A DNA stretch of 64,000 nt from Arenibacter amylolyticus (GTDB lineage: Bacteria; Bacteroidota; Bacteroidia; Flavobacteriales; Flavobacteriaceae): the NCBI RefSeq assembly GCF_002150785.1, contig NZ_MTAZ01000007.1, forward strand, positions 123,033 through 187,032, written 5' to 3'. Below are positions 63,484 to 64,000 of the stretch, piece by piece. Under the pieces are notes generated by a model. It was not told the DNA's origin, made no database searches, and worked only from the letters and a program-made list of their open reading frames with translations. The translations under genes were made by a program, and so were the position numbers. Positions within the stretch are counted from its first letter, which is position 1. Each line of letters opens with the position of its first letter.

Positions 63484-63638
63484 CAGTCTAACATAGCCGT
63501 AGTTCATTTAACACCCTGCTTAAGGAAATTTTAGATTTGCACGCACTTTCCCTATCCAGATCAGAACTTCCTACCGTAAAAGGGACAGTCCATTAATTTT
63601 CGTAAATTACCTAGAAGCGATTCAAAAACAGAGAAACA

Positions 63639-63815
63639 ATGTTAAACACACTATATCTTTTAACACTACAGTTACCCATAGGCACTCGAAACCCAGATGA
63701 CAATAGTCCGCTGGACCTTACAAACATTTTTGATGTGCTAGTATATATTATTCTACCGGTTCTTCTAATCATCTTTTATATCCTTTATAGGAAGAAGAAA
63801 AGGAATAACAATTGA
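63639..63815 (+). CDS. Small single-pass membrane protein
   Basis: This 58-residue frame starts MLNTLYLLTLQLPIGTRNPDD. It has a polar segment, then one membrane helix (VLVYIILPVLLIIFYILY) and a very basic tail (RKKKRNNN). Similar short proteins with LQLPIGTPDP-type starts occur widely in Flavobacteriia, sometimes named adenylosuccinate synthetase in annotation by error. A GAGAAAC stretch lies just upstream. The function is unknown. It lies 155 bases after the peptidase gene in the same direction. Confidence 0.75.
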   Translation: MLNTLYLLTLQLPIGTRNPDDNSPLDLTNIFDVLVYIILPVLLIIFYILYRKKKRNNN

Positions 63816-64000
63816 ATTCACCGCGGCAACCCTGATTGGTTCGCAATATTAGTGAAAAGACTTCCTGTTAGGCTATAGACTAGATAGGTATTATCCATTG
63901 CAATGGGATATCTACAACTAATTATAGCAGCTGCCAAAAGTGACACACTTAAAGAAGAAACAAGGGATTGGCTCCGCCCTTCCCTACAAAGCTCCGCTTT

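Overview
This window comes from a Bacteroidota chromosome, most likely a marine Flavobacteriia. The signs are moderate GC with AT-rich intergenic gaps, a TTG-N19-TAnnTTTG promoter of the Bacteroidota sigma type, a HYC_CC_PP-type copper-associated small protein, long CusA-like pumps, and the gene content of a Bacteroidota contractile injection system (CIS). I see no tRNA, rRNA, CRISPR array, insertion sequence or integrase.

Region 1 (1-4307, minus strand): the 5' part of a uracil-DNA glycosylase-like gene, then a TIR-fold protein with a translationally coupled membrane-anchored nSTAND NTPase. Region 2 (4601-33491, minus strand): one nearly gap-free operon of about 29 kb coding for an extracellular-type CIS. 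In transcription order it has a DUF4255 terminator protein, an all-beta protein, two paralogous sheath proteins, two inner tube proteins, a 56-residue DUF5908 protein, a LysM tube/baseplate protein, a VgrG-like spike, a PAAR tip, gp25, two very large baseplate proteins, a 1247-residue protein of unknown role, a tape-measure protein and an AAA+ ATPase. It ends with two DUF4157 proteins carrying different C-terminal enzyme-like domains, which are the best cargo candidates. A LuxR-type regulator (33778-34467) lies just upstream in the same orientation.

Region 3 (34.7-45.3 kb) is an accessory island of conflict or cell-death type genes: a lipoprotein, a CsgG-like protein, two divergent TIR-transmembrane proteins, a TPR/SLOG protein coupled to a patatin lipase, and, divergently, a 245-residue protein with gasdermin-like features followed 3 bases later by a CHAT peptidase. 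The CIS is thus flanked on both sides by TIR, STAND, lipase and protease modules. This arrangement is the most interesting feature of the window.

Region 4 (45.3-64 kb) looks like ordinary chromosome: a Cus-type copper/silver efflux cluster with a copper-associated small protein, an Fbp-type ferric iron ABC importer with a clear Bacteroidota promoter and a hairpin between its first two genes, an EamA exporter, a pyruvate kinase-like protein without the usual C-terminal domain, a maltose O-acetyltransferase-like protein, an S9 oligopeptidase and a small membrane protein. Several perfect inverted repeats in front of operons are candidate operators.

All functional calls are by eye from motifs and gene order. 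No database search was run.
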